NCBI GenBank assembly: GCA_007922305.1
Contig: ML677386.1
Span: forward strand, 7,759,982 to 7,823,981
Length of the DNA: 64,000 bases
Direction: 5' to 3'
From: Dermatemys mawii
Lineage: Eukaryota > Chordata > Testudines > Dermatemydidae
In this document: positions 46,700 to 58,300 of the stretch, in pieces
How positions within the stretch are numbered: position 1 is the first letter of the stretch
How the letters are laid out: the number at the start of each line of letters is the position of its first letter
Translations under genes and position numbers: made by a program
Notes under the pieces: model-generated
Told to the model about the DNA's origin: nothing
Seen by the model: the letters and a program-made list of their open reading frames with translations, nothing else
The model's database searches: none

Positions 46700-47215
46700 T
46701 CTCAGCCAAGGACAATTATTCCTCAGGTGCTCAGTGGATGTACAATGAAAGCATCTCTTGGGCTCCTCTGCTTGTACAGGACATTGGGGATGGATAACAG
46801 GGGAATGGAGAGGTAAATGCCCAGCCCCCTTTTTCCCAGGGGTAAAAGGGTGATTCTGCTTTCCTCCAGCCCGGTACCTCTCTGTTAGTGGTTTATGTTT
46901 AATTGAGGTTGTGACTGCTTGAAAGAGTCTGCATACCCAGCTAATTCACCCACTGCAACCACCTTTTTGTCCCACAAATACTGTTTTACATTATCACTGC
47001 ACATATTCAGTTGTTGTTCCCGAGTAACCAAATCACATATTCCTTCAAAGCTTGTAATGCCTTTTCCCCTCACCCACTTATCTACCAAATCCCGCATTTC
47101 ATTTACATTACATTCACATTACTCAATCCAGATCCCCTCTTAAGACTCCTGAATTTAGCCCTGTAGGTTTCATGTGTAATCTGAAATGGTTTCAAAACCA
47201 GTTCCTTAAATTTAC
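46700..47215 (-). pseudogene. gag relic with SCAN-type capsid domain and zinc knuckle (Gmr1-like gypsy)
   Basis: Read on the minus strand. Near 47215-47110 is a stretch like the start of a SCAN domain (ITHETYRAKFRSLKRG). 47097-46885 continues with RDLVDKWVRGKGITSFEGIC, then LVTREQQLNMCS and KQYLWDKK, the hallmark second half of a SCAN domain. A single CX2CX4HX4C zinc knuckle follows at 46753-46712. SCAN domains of vertebrate zinc-finger proteins are known to derive from the capsid of this retrotransposon group, and reptile copies keep the gag context seen here. I could not follow one unbroken frame from the SCAN start to the knuckle, so I call it a pseudogene. Confidence 0.85.
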
Positions 47216-50200
47216 CTGTGTAGTTATGAAATCAGGATTGCCTCCTGCCTCCAAACCCCTCCCCCCAAAACTCTTGGTATAATGACAGTGCCAGTGTATT
47301 TGGAAATAATTTTAAGATGGAGTTTGCAAATGGACATGTATATGTCCATAATTGTTTCCTTAATATGCACTTTGAATATCTAGCCTAGGACTCTCTTCAG
47401 TGTAATAAAGTCCCATTTATTCAAAGATAAAATGATTTATAATTTTTCAGCTAAATAAGATTTTGGATAAATAGGGACTCCTCAGTGCAAAAGATACACA
47501 ACTGGAATTGTGACCCAGTTTCAGAGAACTTTTGATTAAGTGTGGCTCAAGTAAATGAGGTTCTACTGTAACTTGTAATTACTTAAAAGTGCAAATCCAC
47601 TAATCAAGGCTTATTACACAATTTGCTTCCACTGTGGAAAATACACGTGCTTAAATTAGTGGCAACAATTAACTAAAGAAGCTTATCTGCTTATCTTAGG
47701 CTGGTCATTTCAGTAGGTAACCGGTTTTGTGCTGTTAAAGTGCAGTTGTGCTTAAACACCACCACAACCTGTAAAAGCATCTTTGTGGGGTTCTATACTC
47801 ACTGGTAAAATATGAACAAATAATTTTTTTAAAGACAATAGGGTTGGATAGATGGCCTTGCAAATGACATTTAGTCAACAACTATGTTGATGTGCGAGCC
47901 AGAAACCAATACAGTTCATTCTGCCGTAGCTGTGTGGGTTCTGCCTGGTTGACAGTAGTAGAATCTTATTTTTTGTCACTAAAGAAAGCAAATAGGACTC
48001 TGTATGAGCACAGAGAGCCGATCTGTTGAGTAAAATGGTGTTGCTTTTACATAACCACTTTTCAAGGCAGAACCGCACTTTAAGTAACAGCTATTGAAAA
48101 TGTAATTACACACTAAATTGACTGTTTTGTGCTCCTGACTGCATAACCAGCCTCCTGAAAATGGAGTCCAATATATACATACTGTCAATATCCCCATGTC
48201 TCAGGGACAGAATATTTCACCTTCATAAAGCCCTCTACCATATGAACTTATCTGTTGTCCCTGCTCCCAGCCTGCGTCTCCTAAGGGCAGGGATTACAAA
48301 ATTGCCTCCCTCATCACCCCCTGTAGGCTGCCTAGGTCCTAGTACTGAATGCAATAGCTAATACTCTGGTGGGGGTGGGGGAGGGAAGGAATTCCACGCC
48401 TAAAAATTCTGCACGTGATTTCAGAATGCTTCATATTTTGTCAAAATAACATAATCATGCCAGCTTCAATTATTTTGATAATCTATTTCTAAATGCTTAG
48501 TAGCAAGTATGCCTATAACAATACAGACAGCACCAAAATAGTACAGGGAATGTTTTTGACATTTCTTACGAGACATATTAATATAGAACATTGAGTAATA
48601 ATTCAGTTACACTAAAATACAGAACTGTATTTTCCCACATTTTTAAGAAGCAGAGCAAAGGCTTGGGGGAATGGAGTTGCTGAGGGAGAGCGAAGGAGCC
48701 TGGGAGTGCACTTGGAGGGCTGTTGGGTTTGGGAGGGAGAAATATGGAATAGGGTTATTGTTGGTTTGGGAGGTGGGGGGTTCAGGGAGAAGGGATTGTT
48801 TGAGAATTAGGGAGCCTCCCCCATGCAGACCTAGGCTGACCCCTAGCCTCTCCCATTAAGTCAGGCACATCTGCACCTGGCCCTAGGGCCGACCTTAGGA
48901 TATATGGGGCTTTACGCAGTATTATTAAACTGGTGCCTTTATGCCCAACAGCAGCCCAGGCTCATAGCCCTGGGGGGCGGAGGGAAGGGACGAAGCAGCA
49001 AAGAATAGCGAGCCACCTGACTTGCCTCACAGCAGCGATGGAGAGTCCCAGTTCCCCATAGAGACCCCCGTATGCTCTCCATCATGCAGAATGCACAGTG
49101 CTGGCACATTCCGCTCTGTGGATATGGCCCCTGCCAAAGGACACTGCAGCACGTGCCTGGTTTGCAGGAGCCGACCCCCTCTTACCTGCTGTCATGGCCA
49201 GTGGATGAAGCTGCCACTAGGGGAGTCTAATTCCTCAGCACCACCTCTTCTGCCTGTGGCTCTAGCCATACTCTGCCCCAGCTACGCTCCAGGCCCTGCT
49301 CTCAATGGACTGTTTCCCTTCTCTCTACCCTCCCTGCCTTCCACCTTTCAGCCAGTCCCTGAACCCAAATGAAGCAAATGATATTTGGAAAAACCATTCT
49401 TCCTCAATTTCTTTCTAAAAAAAAATGGAACTTCGTTTCCACTGCGTGCCAGATGGTGAAGACTGGACATGCAGAAGGTACCTAATTAAAAACACTAAAT
49501 TTGGGAATAAAAAATGTCAATCACAGGTTTTTTGATATACCCTGAAGTTTGTCAGAGTTTATTTGCAAAAACTTCGTAGTAAGAGCAAGTCAGCTGTTCT
49601 GCTGAATACAACATTAAATATTATAGAATACATGGTGCAGCTCTTCTCTGTTTTACATTTTCTTAATCAGTATTTCTAAGCTGATTTTGTATTTTAAATG
49701 CACGCTTAAGCCTTCATAATGTAATCATTCCAGATTTACTACATATTTAATGCACTGAAACAAAGACATTTTAAGTTAATCAGTCACAGAGGTTTAGTGT
49801 GTTCGTAATATTCATTGCCTTTTGAAAAAGGGAACACTAATTTCCATTGTGTGTTCTCCATGACAATATATATGCTTATGAAATTTCACCAACTTTAAAA
49901 AATGTTTCCAAAGATTTTAGGCATAACAAAAGGATTTTATATCTTACTAAGTTACTCATTTTGCTGGAGGGTTCTCTTAAAACTAGTTCATCAAATAATA
50001 AAGAAAGGGAAATTTGTTTGTCCAGCTATCTGGAAGGAAAGAGGTGTTGTCCCTTTAAGGGACATCTTCAGTGGTGGGAAGGGGGTGAAGGGAGTGGACA
50101 AAGGACAGGATGACTTTGGAAGCAAATTTTTGTACTATATTAATTAATTAAAATGTGTATTTTAGATAAGGGTGGTCTTTTGAAGGATGTATTTACAAAA

Positions 50201-50289
50201 CTATATGTCTGAAGATTCAAGTATTTAAGGCTAAAGATGAATACTCAGATTGTGCATCTAAAAATATATGCAAGCATTTTTTTAGAGAT
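47216..50289. other. Intron 1, unassigned
   Basis: 48884-48990 (tagggccgaccttagg, ggggctttacgcag) resembles the left end of the hAT element at 13695, truncated. The rest has no recognisable element or gene. Confidence 0.45.
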
Positions 50290-50526
50290 GTGATTTAGAA
50301 GATTTTTGTGATTTTGTGATTTAGAAGATTTTGTGATTTAGAAGATTTTTATTATTTTTATTCTTTTTATTTTATTTTTATTTTTATTATATTTAATTAT
50401 ATAATTATATTATATTATAATTAATATTATTTTTTATTTAATTTATTTATTTATTATTTTATTTTATTATTTTATTTTATTTATTTTTATTATTTTTATT
50501 ATTTTTTGTGATTTAGAAGATTTTTA
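50290..50526. repeat. gtgatttagaagatttt minisatellite interrupted by a 150-bp AT-only tract
   Basis: Units start at 50290, 50316, 50333 and 50508. Between the last two lies a stretch made almost only of A and T ((TTTTA)n, (TTTA)n, tataatta). The unit resumes unchanged after it. Confidence 0.85.
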
Positions 50527-50803
50527 TAATTGTCAGCAACACACTAATAAAATATTTTTAAAGCAAATTTTAAACGAAGGTCCTGTAGACTAACATGGTC
50601 TGAGTAAATATTACAGTAATGCACAACTGTGTTTTGTCAGTAAATTCAGAAACTGTCAGTATATACCTGGGGATTGGCAAATGCCTGTTAAGTGGCTTCA
50701 TTACCACTTTCATGGCTCTTTAATGTTTTCAATGTTGTGCTAATAGATCTGGCAGGCTGGAAGACTTTTTCACTTTTAAGTTATTAAATCCCCCTGGATA
50801 GAA

Positions 50804-50892
50804 CGAGGAGTACTTGCGGTACCTTAGAGACTAACAAATTTATTTGGACATAAGCTTTCGTGGGCTACAACCCACTTCATCAGATGCACAGA
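50804..50892 (-). repeat. Penelope/SINE-type tail fragment
   Basis: gaggagtacttgcggtacct, tagagactaacaaatttatt, ataagctttcgtgggctaca and cccacttcatcagatgca form the same tail as at 42404 and, inverted, at 56452. It is followed by a short (TA)n at 50900. Such tails are typical of turtle genomes. Confidence 0.75.
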
Positions 50893-51894
50893 ATGGGATA
50901 TATATATATATAAAATATAAATAAAATTAGCTGCTTTTAAGTCTGCACTATTTTACATATAATATCACCTACTAGAATATAAAATTCTACTTATATTATT
51001 AGCTTTTCTCATAAAAAGTTCACTTTTCCCCCTTGGCATTTCCTGACTATTGATAGCTTAATTTTGCAACCTTAACATTTTCTGTCTTTTTTGATGGAGA
51101 ATATCCTAAAGGTTCTTGTTTACTAGGCAATAACTAAATAGTTTGAGCTTAACAGAGACTGCAGCCGAAACAAGGTACGTAAAACAAACACAATTTGATG
51201 CCAAGTAAGCCCTTGATCTCATAGTTATTGCAAAGTGAAGAGGAAGCCCTCAAGGAGAAATACAGGGAGTACAAACCCTGTAGTCCAAAACCAAAAGAGA
51301 ATTTAATGAATCTTTATGATCCAAATCCACAGGATTTCAAACTTCTCTCCTTCAAGCCTTTGACATTCAAGCTGAATCTGGACCCAAGTAGTCACGTATT
51401 GCAAGGAAAACACTTCCTGTTATTTAACCAGAATTTCAAATGCTAATATCTGCACAAAAGTCATTAGAGGGACAGGAGCCTGTACACATGCTTAGGGTGT
51501 AGGAGCCAGAGTACTGAGTTAAGAACCTAAGGTTCATAACCGTAATCAGCATGCTTTCAGTGTACATTGTATTTTTTCCGTTAGAATAAAATAAAAGGCT
51601 TGAAAACTTCCATTTTCTCTACAGTTCAGTCAAAAAACAAAGTAACTAGAGGGAGGAAGTGCAAGGTTTATCCTTTGTTGTGTGGGTGATGTGCTGAATA
51701 AGGAACATATCTCAACAAGAATCATATATAATGCAAGATAGAAAATCTTGTCCATATGGTGTGTGTTTGTTCTGCAAAGGCCTGATCTTGCTCTGATTGA
51801 AGTCAATGAAAAAATTCCATAGATTTCAGAGGTGCCAAATCAGATTCAGAGATACCATGGCCTAGATACTTTTGTGATTTATGTAATGTTGCAC

Positions 51895-52862
51895 CAGTGT
51901 GTATGTAGTAACCAGCAAGGTGGTGAAAATAGCATCCAAGAGTAATATTGAAAAAGACAGAGGGCTGATAGTGGACAGCAAATTCGACAGGTGCTTGAAA
52001 TTCAGTACAGGAGAAAAAAAAGCCATTCAAGTTTTGACTGCAGGGGAATTATGTCATCTTGCATGGAGGCAAGAATCTCTCTCAATATGGCTGTCATGTG
52101 CCTGATCCTAAAATATTGCATTTGCCATACTGTACTATCTTATTTAGAAGACAGACAAACTGGAGAGAATTCAGAGAGGAGCAATGACAACAGTTAGAAG
52201 CTGGGAAGACTGATATACGGGGAAAGATTAAGAATGCTAAATATGTATGGCTTGGCTTAGAGACTAAGGCCATGTGTATACTACGGGGACTCTAGCAATG
52301 TAACTACCGCTATGCCAGAATAACCCTGTAGGGTAAGCACAGCTTTCAGTGATGGAAGTGTTTTTTTCCACTGTAGGGGCACCATCGTCTCAAGCAATGG
52401 TAGCTAGGTCAACAGAAGCATTTTTCCATTGATCTTGCCGCATTTACACTAGGGTTTAGATAGGCATTGCTCAGGAGTGTGGATTTTTCACATTCCTGAG
52501 CACTGTAGCTATGTTGACCTAAATTTTAAGTGTAGACTAAGCCTAGGAGGGAATAGGACAGTCTATAAATAGCTGAAGAGCATAAATACTGAAGAGGGAG
52601 AGGAATTATTTAGAGTGATATATGGGCTGGAACCAGAAATAATTATATGAAACTAAACTTGAATATTAGGACAATTTTTCTAACACAGATCGGTTATTCA
52701 GTGGGATAGTCTAACAAGGGAAGTGGCCCAGATCCCATCACTTGGGACTTTGTGTAAAGACCAGACACTGTACTCTAGGAAACTCTCCTGAACTGGCTAA
52801 AGCAAGGGACTGGATGATCTAATAGTTGTTAGCGGTTAGTTAGATTGATAACTATGATCAGA
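51895..52862 (+). repeat. CR1 LINE 3' region, split by a MITE
   Basis: Plus-strand CR1 3' part: attgaaaaagacagagggct, gatagtggacagcaaattcg, tggagagaattcagagagga and aaagattaagaatgcta up to 52264. After the MITE come aggagggaataggacag, aactaaacttgaatattagg and ggactggatgatcta. It fades out near 52862, about 36 bp before the PGBD5 exon 2 acceptor boundary. Confidence 0.75.
52268..52543. mobile_element. MITE inserted in a CR1 just upstream of PGBD5 exon 2
   Basis: 276 bp with inverted ends ggccatgtgtatactac and tgtagactaagcc. It is flanked by taa (52265-52267) and tag (52544-52546), possibly a 3-bp TWA-type duplication as in PIF/Harbinger elements. Internal inverted parts are present (attgctcaggagtgtgga, cacattcctgagcactg). 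CR1 sequence continues on both sides. Confidence 0.7.
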
Positions 52863-52897
52863 AATGAGATTGGTTTTTTTCCCCACTTTTGTTTTAG

Positions 52898-53325
52898 GTC
52901 CAACCCGTAAAATGCCTCAAACTGCCAGTGCCATGGACTTTTTTCAGCTCTTTGTCCCTGACAATGTACTTAAGAACATGGTAGTACAAACCAACATGTA
53001 TGCCAAGAAGTACCAGGAGAGATTTGGCAAAGATGATGCCTGGATGGATGTTACTCTAACAGAAATGAAAGCCTTCCTAGGCTACATGATCTCAACAAGC
53101 ATTCACCACTGCGAGTCTGTCCTCAGCATTTGGAGCAGTGGCTTCTACAGCAACAGGAGCATAGCACTGATCATGACACAGCCACGGTTTGAGAAAATCC
53201 TGAAGTACTTCCACATTGTGGCCTTCCGTTCCAGCCAGATGTCACACGGCCTCTACAAAATTCAGCCTTTTCTGGACTCTCTACAGTATGGCTTTGACTC
53301 TGCTTTTAGGCCTTCCCAAACCCAG
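52898..53325 (+). CDS. PGBD5: PGBD5 coding exon 2 (start of the piggyBac transposase-like domain)
   Basis: 428 nt encoding residues 131-273. After the split Gly codon the protein reads GPTRKMP, then [20 protein letters not shown], then [41 protein letters not shown] and a terminal FRPSQTQ. These blocks are the beginning of the DDE_Tnp_1_7 (piggyBac transposase-like) domain as it appears in PGBD5. The acceptor is a T/C tract ending tttag at 52897 and the donor is cag/gtaaga at 53325. The frame has no stop or shift and only conservative differences from the family, so the exon is under coding constraint, unlike the transposon relics around it. A CR1 LINE 3' end finishes about 36 bp upstream of the acceptor. 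The catalytic aspartates reported for mammalian PGBD5 cannot be assigned with certainty from this part alone. Confidence 0.96.
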
Positions 53326-54234
53326 GTAAGATTTGACATATTGGCCATTGAAATCTTAGCATGCTACACACTCTAGGTTATTTACCAATGACCATTAATA
53401 CTGAAACTGCAGAGGTGTTGCCTGTAGAGAGAGTTAGACATTACAGTATGAAGACAATGCAGCATGACTGAGTATAAATGGCGGCTTTTAGCTCTGAGCT
53501 TCTGCTTTCTTGGGCAAGAATCTGAGAGGCTTACAACTCTCAAAACAATAGAAGTTGCAGGTGCTAGCCACTTAGGGTTTGGCTGTGTCTTTTGAGCCAT
53601 GTCTTTTTTTCCTTAGTTATCAAAACATGTTTTCACTGCTCTTGGGACTGCAGCGATGATTCTTACTGCCTGCATGCTGACAAAAATGTCAACCAAGTTC
53701 TAACTGTGGACTCTTTATTATTGGTGCTAGTGTAGGAGGCAGATAAAACCCAGCTGGATTTTTAGATCCCAGGTTCAGATTGCAGTTGGGGTAGGGAGCG
53801 GGGAAACTTCAGGCTTTTAAGCTGAGCAAGTTTCATATAAGACATTGAGAAACCAAAAATTGAAACTTGTGCTACTGTTGTTACCGTTACTTATCTGATT
53901 ATTGCCACACAAGTTGATAAGTAACCAAATAAACCAAAATCAAGAAAATGTAATTGAAAATATTTGCAACCTCTATCATTTATTCTTCCATCCACAGCAC
54001 AAAATGTTAAATATGGCATACAGCTCTGTGGAGGATTCTATTTCCCATCTTCAGGAGTTTAGGAAAATAATAAAACAAATGTAATTCAAAATGTTCTACT
54101 TGAAATACTTTTAATCAAGCTAATGTTTTCAGGGTGCAAAGCTTGTTCTATTGTGGAGAGCAGCAAAAGGACGTTCTCTCTCGTCTGTTTCCTGTGCTGC
54201 TATAATGCAAAAAGAGATGTGTTATAAGAGTGTT

Positions 54235-54345
54235 TGCCCTCCTCTGAAGCATTGGGTATTGGCTATGATCAGAGACAAGATACCAGACTAGATGGACGTA
54301 TGACCTGACCCAGTATGGCAAGTCTTATCTTAAAATATTATGCCT
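54235..54345 (+). repeat. CR1 3' tail fragment
   Basis: tactagatgg-type sequence (gataccagactagatggacg) followed by cctgacccagtatggcaag. This is the reverse complement of the motif at 14390-14425 and corresponds to a CR1 3' end. Confidence 0.65.
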
Positions 54346-54736
54346 ATTGAAGTGTGGCTAAAAATAAATAGAGCTGCGTAGAAAATAATGGAAATGTGCC
54401 TGTTTCATAGGGGAAGAGAGAGATACCAGTTAATCAGTGTGCTGTAAAATCCAGGACAGTGCAGCAACGCACAGTCCAAACATTAATCAGTTTGAGGTAG
54501 GAGCCACAAACCAGAACCCTTCATGTTAGGATATGCTGGCAAGGTGCTGTCTCTGATGCCAAGGCAAAACAAACACAAAACATTCTGAGGACAGGGCATC
54601 CCAGCCATTGACTTCAGTAAGCTCAAAAATCAAGGGCTTAGAAGCTTGATCACCATGTTTGTAACTGCTCGGAATGGTGGATTCCTGTGGGACACTTGAA
54701 AAACACAAATCCTATTAGCATGTAATGTGACTCCCA

Positions 54737-54760
54737 CATATACCACCACCACCACCACCC
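54737..54760. repeat. (ACC)n microsatellite
   Basis: Five or more cca units around caccaccaccaccacc. Confidence 0.85.
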
Positions 54761-55639
54761 ATACAAGATCTGAAAACGTAATTAATAGAATCACCTGTAT
54801 CATGTTTGCGATGACTAAGAGTCTGAATCTCTACACGCAGTCTGTATATTTGTGTTTTGTTTTGTACAGACGCTCTTCTCTCTTTTTTTAAGGGGAAAAA
54901 AAAAGTGACAGCCATTCTTGGCTCCCATTTTCTCCTCCCCTAGGCTTCCTTGTCAATGTGTGTGTGTTGATTTTATAAAGCACCTTTCAGCCGCACCAAG
55001 CTGAACATCAAACACCACAACATTGCATCAAAAATAATTAGACATGAGAAAGAGGTTTTAAGTCTGTTCTTAAAAACAGTAAGACAATCACAGGAATAAG
55101 TATCGTACTGAAGTAAAATCCAGACCTGACCCTACAAGAGGCTGAGAGCTCTAGCTCTGTTTGGAGTCAACAGGAATTGTATAACCAACATCCTGAGGGA
55201 CTGGGGCTCCACTAACTTGAAGCAAGAGGGGAAAAAACTTCTAGCTGGGAATTGTCCAGGGTGCAGGTGGTATAATAAGGTTAAGTATCCGATCTAGAAT
55301 GTAAAGGCCAAGCGAAAACATAAATACTAATCCTGTTGAATAGATACAAGGGAAAATGGCAAGAAAGACGTCATTCTGATGGGCGGTTGGATAGATCCTA
55401 TTTATAGTTATGACAATTATGTTATGGGAAAAAACCCATTTTTCTCTGACCCAGGGATTTTTGGAGAACTTTGGGGGGAGGGTGTTGTGCATAGGAGTTT
55501 CTGTTCTGTCACTTGTTTCTGGATAGTTTGAGTTAACATTTCCTGAGGCAGCCAAGGTAATTTTCTCAGAGTGGTAGCAGTGTTAGTCTGTATCAGCAAA
55601 ACAACCTGAAGCAAATACTCACCAGGAACCATGCACCAC

Positions 55640-55990
55640 ACAACAAAAACGCTAATCCAGAAACCAAGCCCTGCAACAAACCCTGGTGCCAGCTCTGTCC
55701 GCATATCTATTCAAGTGAACCATCATAGGACCTAATCACATAAGGGGCTCATTCACCTGCACATCTACCCATGTGATATATGCCGTCATGTTCCAGCAAT
55801 GCCCTGCTGCCATGTTCGTTGTCCAAACTGGACAGTCTTTACACAAAAGAATAAATGGACACAAATCTGACATCAGGAATCATAACATTTAAATACCAGG
55901 AGAACACTTCAGTCTCTCTGGCCACTCAGTAACCAACCTAAAAGTGGCAATTCTTCAACAAAAAACACTTCAGAAACAGACTCCAATAAG
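55640..55990 (+). pseudogene. GIY-YIG endonuclease relic of a Penelope-like element
   Basis: One frame reads NPETKPCNKPWCQLCPHIYS (from 55654), with the Cys cluster CNKPWCQLC that precedes GIY-YIG in Penelope-like elements. After a frameshift, 55765 onward reads THVIYAVMFQQCP, then AAMFVVQTGQSLHKRINGHK and SDIR, then a stop and GEHFSLSGHSV. IYA stands for GIY, FVV for YIG, and the Arg of HKRINGH is the usual conserved Arg. Stops and frameshifts make it inactive. No reverse transcriptase part is present upstream. Confidence 0.8.
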
Positions 55991-56218
55991 AAACTGCAGA
56001 ACTGGAATTAATTTGCAAACTGGACACCATTAAATTAGGCTTGACTAAAGACTGGGAGTGGCTGAGTCATTACACAGACTGAAAACTATTTCTCCATGCT
56101 AAGTTTTCCCCTACTGTTACTCACACCTTCTTGTCAACTGTTTGAAATGGGCCATTCTGATTATCACTACAAAAGTTTTTAGTTTCCTGCTGATAATAGT
56201 CCACCTTAATTGATTATC

Positions 56219-56369
56219 AGCGGTGTCCAATAGAAATTAGATGCTAGCCACACTTGTGGTTTTGAATTTTTCTTAGTAGCCACATTTTAAAAAAGCCACA
56301 TGCATTAGCCATAATTCAGTAGCCTATTAGCCACATGTGGCTAGTGGCGAATGTATTGGACACTGCTGG
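56219..56369. mobile_element. Short hAT-like element nested in the Penelope-like relic
   Basis: Inverted ends cagcggtgtccaatag and tattggacactgctg. gattat and gattag lie at the two flanks, a possible decayed 8-bp duplication. The interior repeats the words tagccacat and gtggcta. Confidence 0.65.
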
Positions 56370-56544
56370 ATTAGTCTCAGAGTTCATATGGCAACCCCCA
56401 TCTTTTCATGTTCTTTGAATGTGTATATATCTTCCTACTGAATCTTCCACTCCATGCATCTGATGAAGTGGGTTTTAGCCCACAAAAGCTTATGCCCAAA
56501 TAAATTTTAGTTTCTAAGGTGCCAAAGGACTCCTCATTCTTTTT

Positions 56545-58159
56545 TCAAGGTAACTGTGTGTCTACCAGTATGTTTTCATTGGCTGGCTTTAAAAAATGGT
56601 TTTGGTACCCAAGCTACAGCCTTCTTTTCCATATCTGGATTTCTAGTATCCCCAAACCTTGCGGTCCCCAAATCAGGGGTTTTGGCATAGGCCCATCGCT
56701 TGTCAGTCCTCTCCCTCCACCCCAGCATCCCCAAAAGATGTGTGTTCTTATCTTTCAGTTCCTTTCTGTTATCTTGATTGATTACACAAAGCATCCAATG
56801 TGAACATTGTGGTGTTTGTGACCTTGTTGCTAGTCTAAAGGAAGTTTGTGAGTCTAGTACAGCCTTGGAGTTTGATGGCTGGATTGTTTAGCTCTGGCAG
56901 TAAATGCTCATGATTGAGGTCCTGCCTTCAGTTCCTGCTGATGATAATCTAGCCAAGGGCATCATATTACGTGTTATTGGGGCAGCTTACCATTTTTCAG
57001 AGACAAAAATTCCTGTCCCCAAATCCACATCATATATTTTTAAATGAATGCTAAACTTTTGCATGCTCTCTTTTGAGGTGCATATGCTACAGAAGACATC
57101 ACACTTGAAGATTTTGTGAGCTCCTTTTGTGCAAGGGGATGGGAAAGCTAATATCCAAAGTTGAAGAATGAGGTAAACAGAGCATGGTACTGTAGCAGAG
57201 GTAGTCAACAAGTGGACCACAGGCCAAATCTAGACTCCCAGGTGCTTTGGAACATACAGTGAAATCTTCTTTACTCATTATCATCACTTTTGGTTTTTGT
57301 ATTCTTCTCTCTGGAGTCTGGAATTTTGACAAGAAATTTGACCGTGACAAAAACTAGTTGATTACCTCTGTATTATGGTATATATTGCATATGATAATGC
57401 AAACAGAAATGTACATAGAGGAAATAATACCTCCTACCCCAGGTTGAGAAGTTACTGAAAGTACAGAACCAATTAGCAGAAAGCCAGAGCCTGTTGTTGC
57501 TCCATTAGCTTCAATTAAACAGATTTTAAAACAGCTGAGAATCTGACTCACATTGTTTAGGAGAACAGGAGAATTTATTTGGTATCCCCCATCCCTCTGC
57601 AACGAACATGTAAAGAAATCACTGTCTTTACCTGGAAAAGCCAGTGGGAAGAGGGTTTTGAGACCCAGCTACTGGGGACAATGCTTCATCTGTTGCCACT
57701 TGGGTATTATTTGCTTTAGGGAAGATTGTATCAAGTTGGAAGCTTGATGGCAGAAGGATGTTCTGATAGGAGTTCTAAGAGAATGTATTATGACAAATCC
57801 ATGGGTGCCTAGGCCTGCATTTGTTGCTGTGTCACACACCAGGGTCAGATCTCCGAAGCCTCTGCTCCACAGGCACAGATACTTCTCCTTGTAGAGAAAG
57901 TCACCAGGTATCTGTCTTAGCTGTTACCAGCATAGGACCCGGGGTACTGTTAGGCAGTGCAGATTCCGTCAAGTAGAGGATGTGTGTGTACACATACATA
58001 CCCGCCCCCCACACATACACGCTTCACAATACTAAACAGCCAGTTTAAGAAACTAGAAAAAGGGAAATAAATAACTGATCAACCCCCATTTTTTTTTGTT
58101 GTTTCCTTTTTTAGGAAGGCTCATGATTGAATATAGATTTGTACCAGATGTTTAAGTGA
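56545..58159. other. Intron 2, middle part
   Basis: No repeat ends or coding blocks recognised. Confidence 0.45.
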
Positions 58160-58300
58160 GAGGATGTTGGGCAAGTCACAACCTCCCTGTACCTCAGTTT
58201 CCCCATTTGCAAAATATGCATAAATATCCACCTCAGGGGAGTGTTGAGAGAATTAATATTTGCAATATGCTTTGACATCCTCAAATGAAAAGTTACTACA
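58160..58300 (+). repeat. MIR/CORE-SINE-like relic (plus strand)
   Basis: gttgggcaagtcacaacctc, cctgtacctcagtttcccca, tttgcaaaatatgcataaat and tgttgagagaattaatattt match the MIR 3' half in order. Confidence 0.8.

Larger units (their letters stand above)
53326..55566. other. Intron 2, proximal part
   Basis: Only a CR1 tail (54235-54345) and the (ACC)n are recognised. The open frames here show no protein family. Confidence 0.5.
55567..56544 (+). mobile_element. Penelope-like element 3' region
   Basis: A GIY-YIG endonuclease relic (55640-55990) is followed by a 3' region ending ccatgcatctgatgaagtgg, agcttatgcccaaataaa and aaggtgccaaaggactcctc (56452-56535), a tail very common in turtle genomes. 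At the left edge, agagtggtagcagtgttagt (55569) is the reverse complement of the extreme tail sequence known from this family, fitting the inverted terminal arrangement of Penelope-like elements. A small DNA element is inserted at about 56219-56369. Confidence 0.75.
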
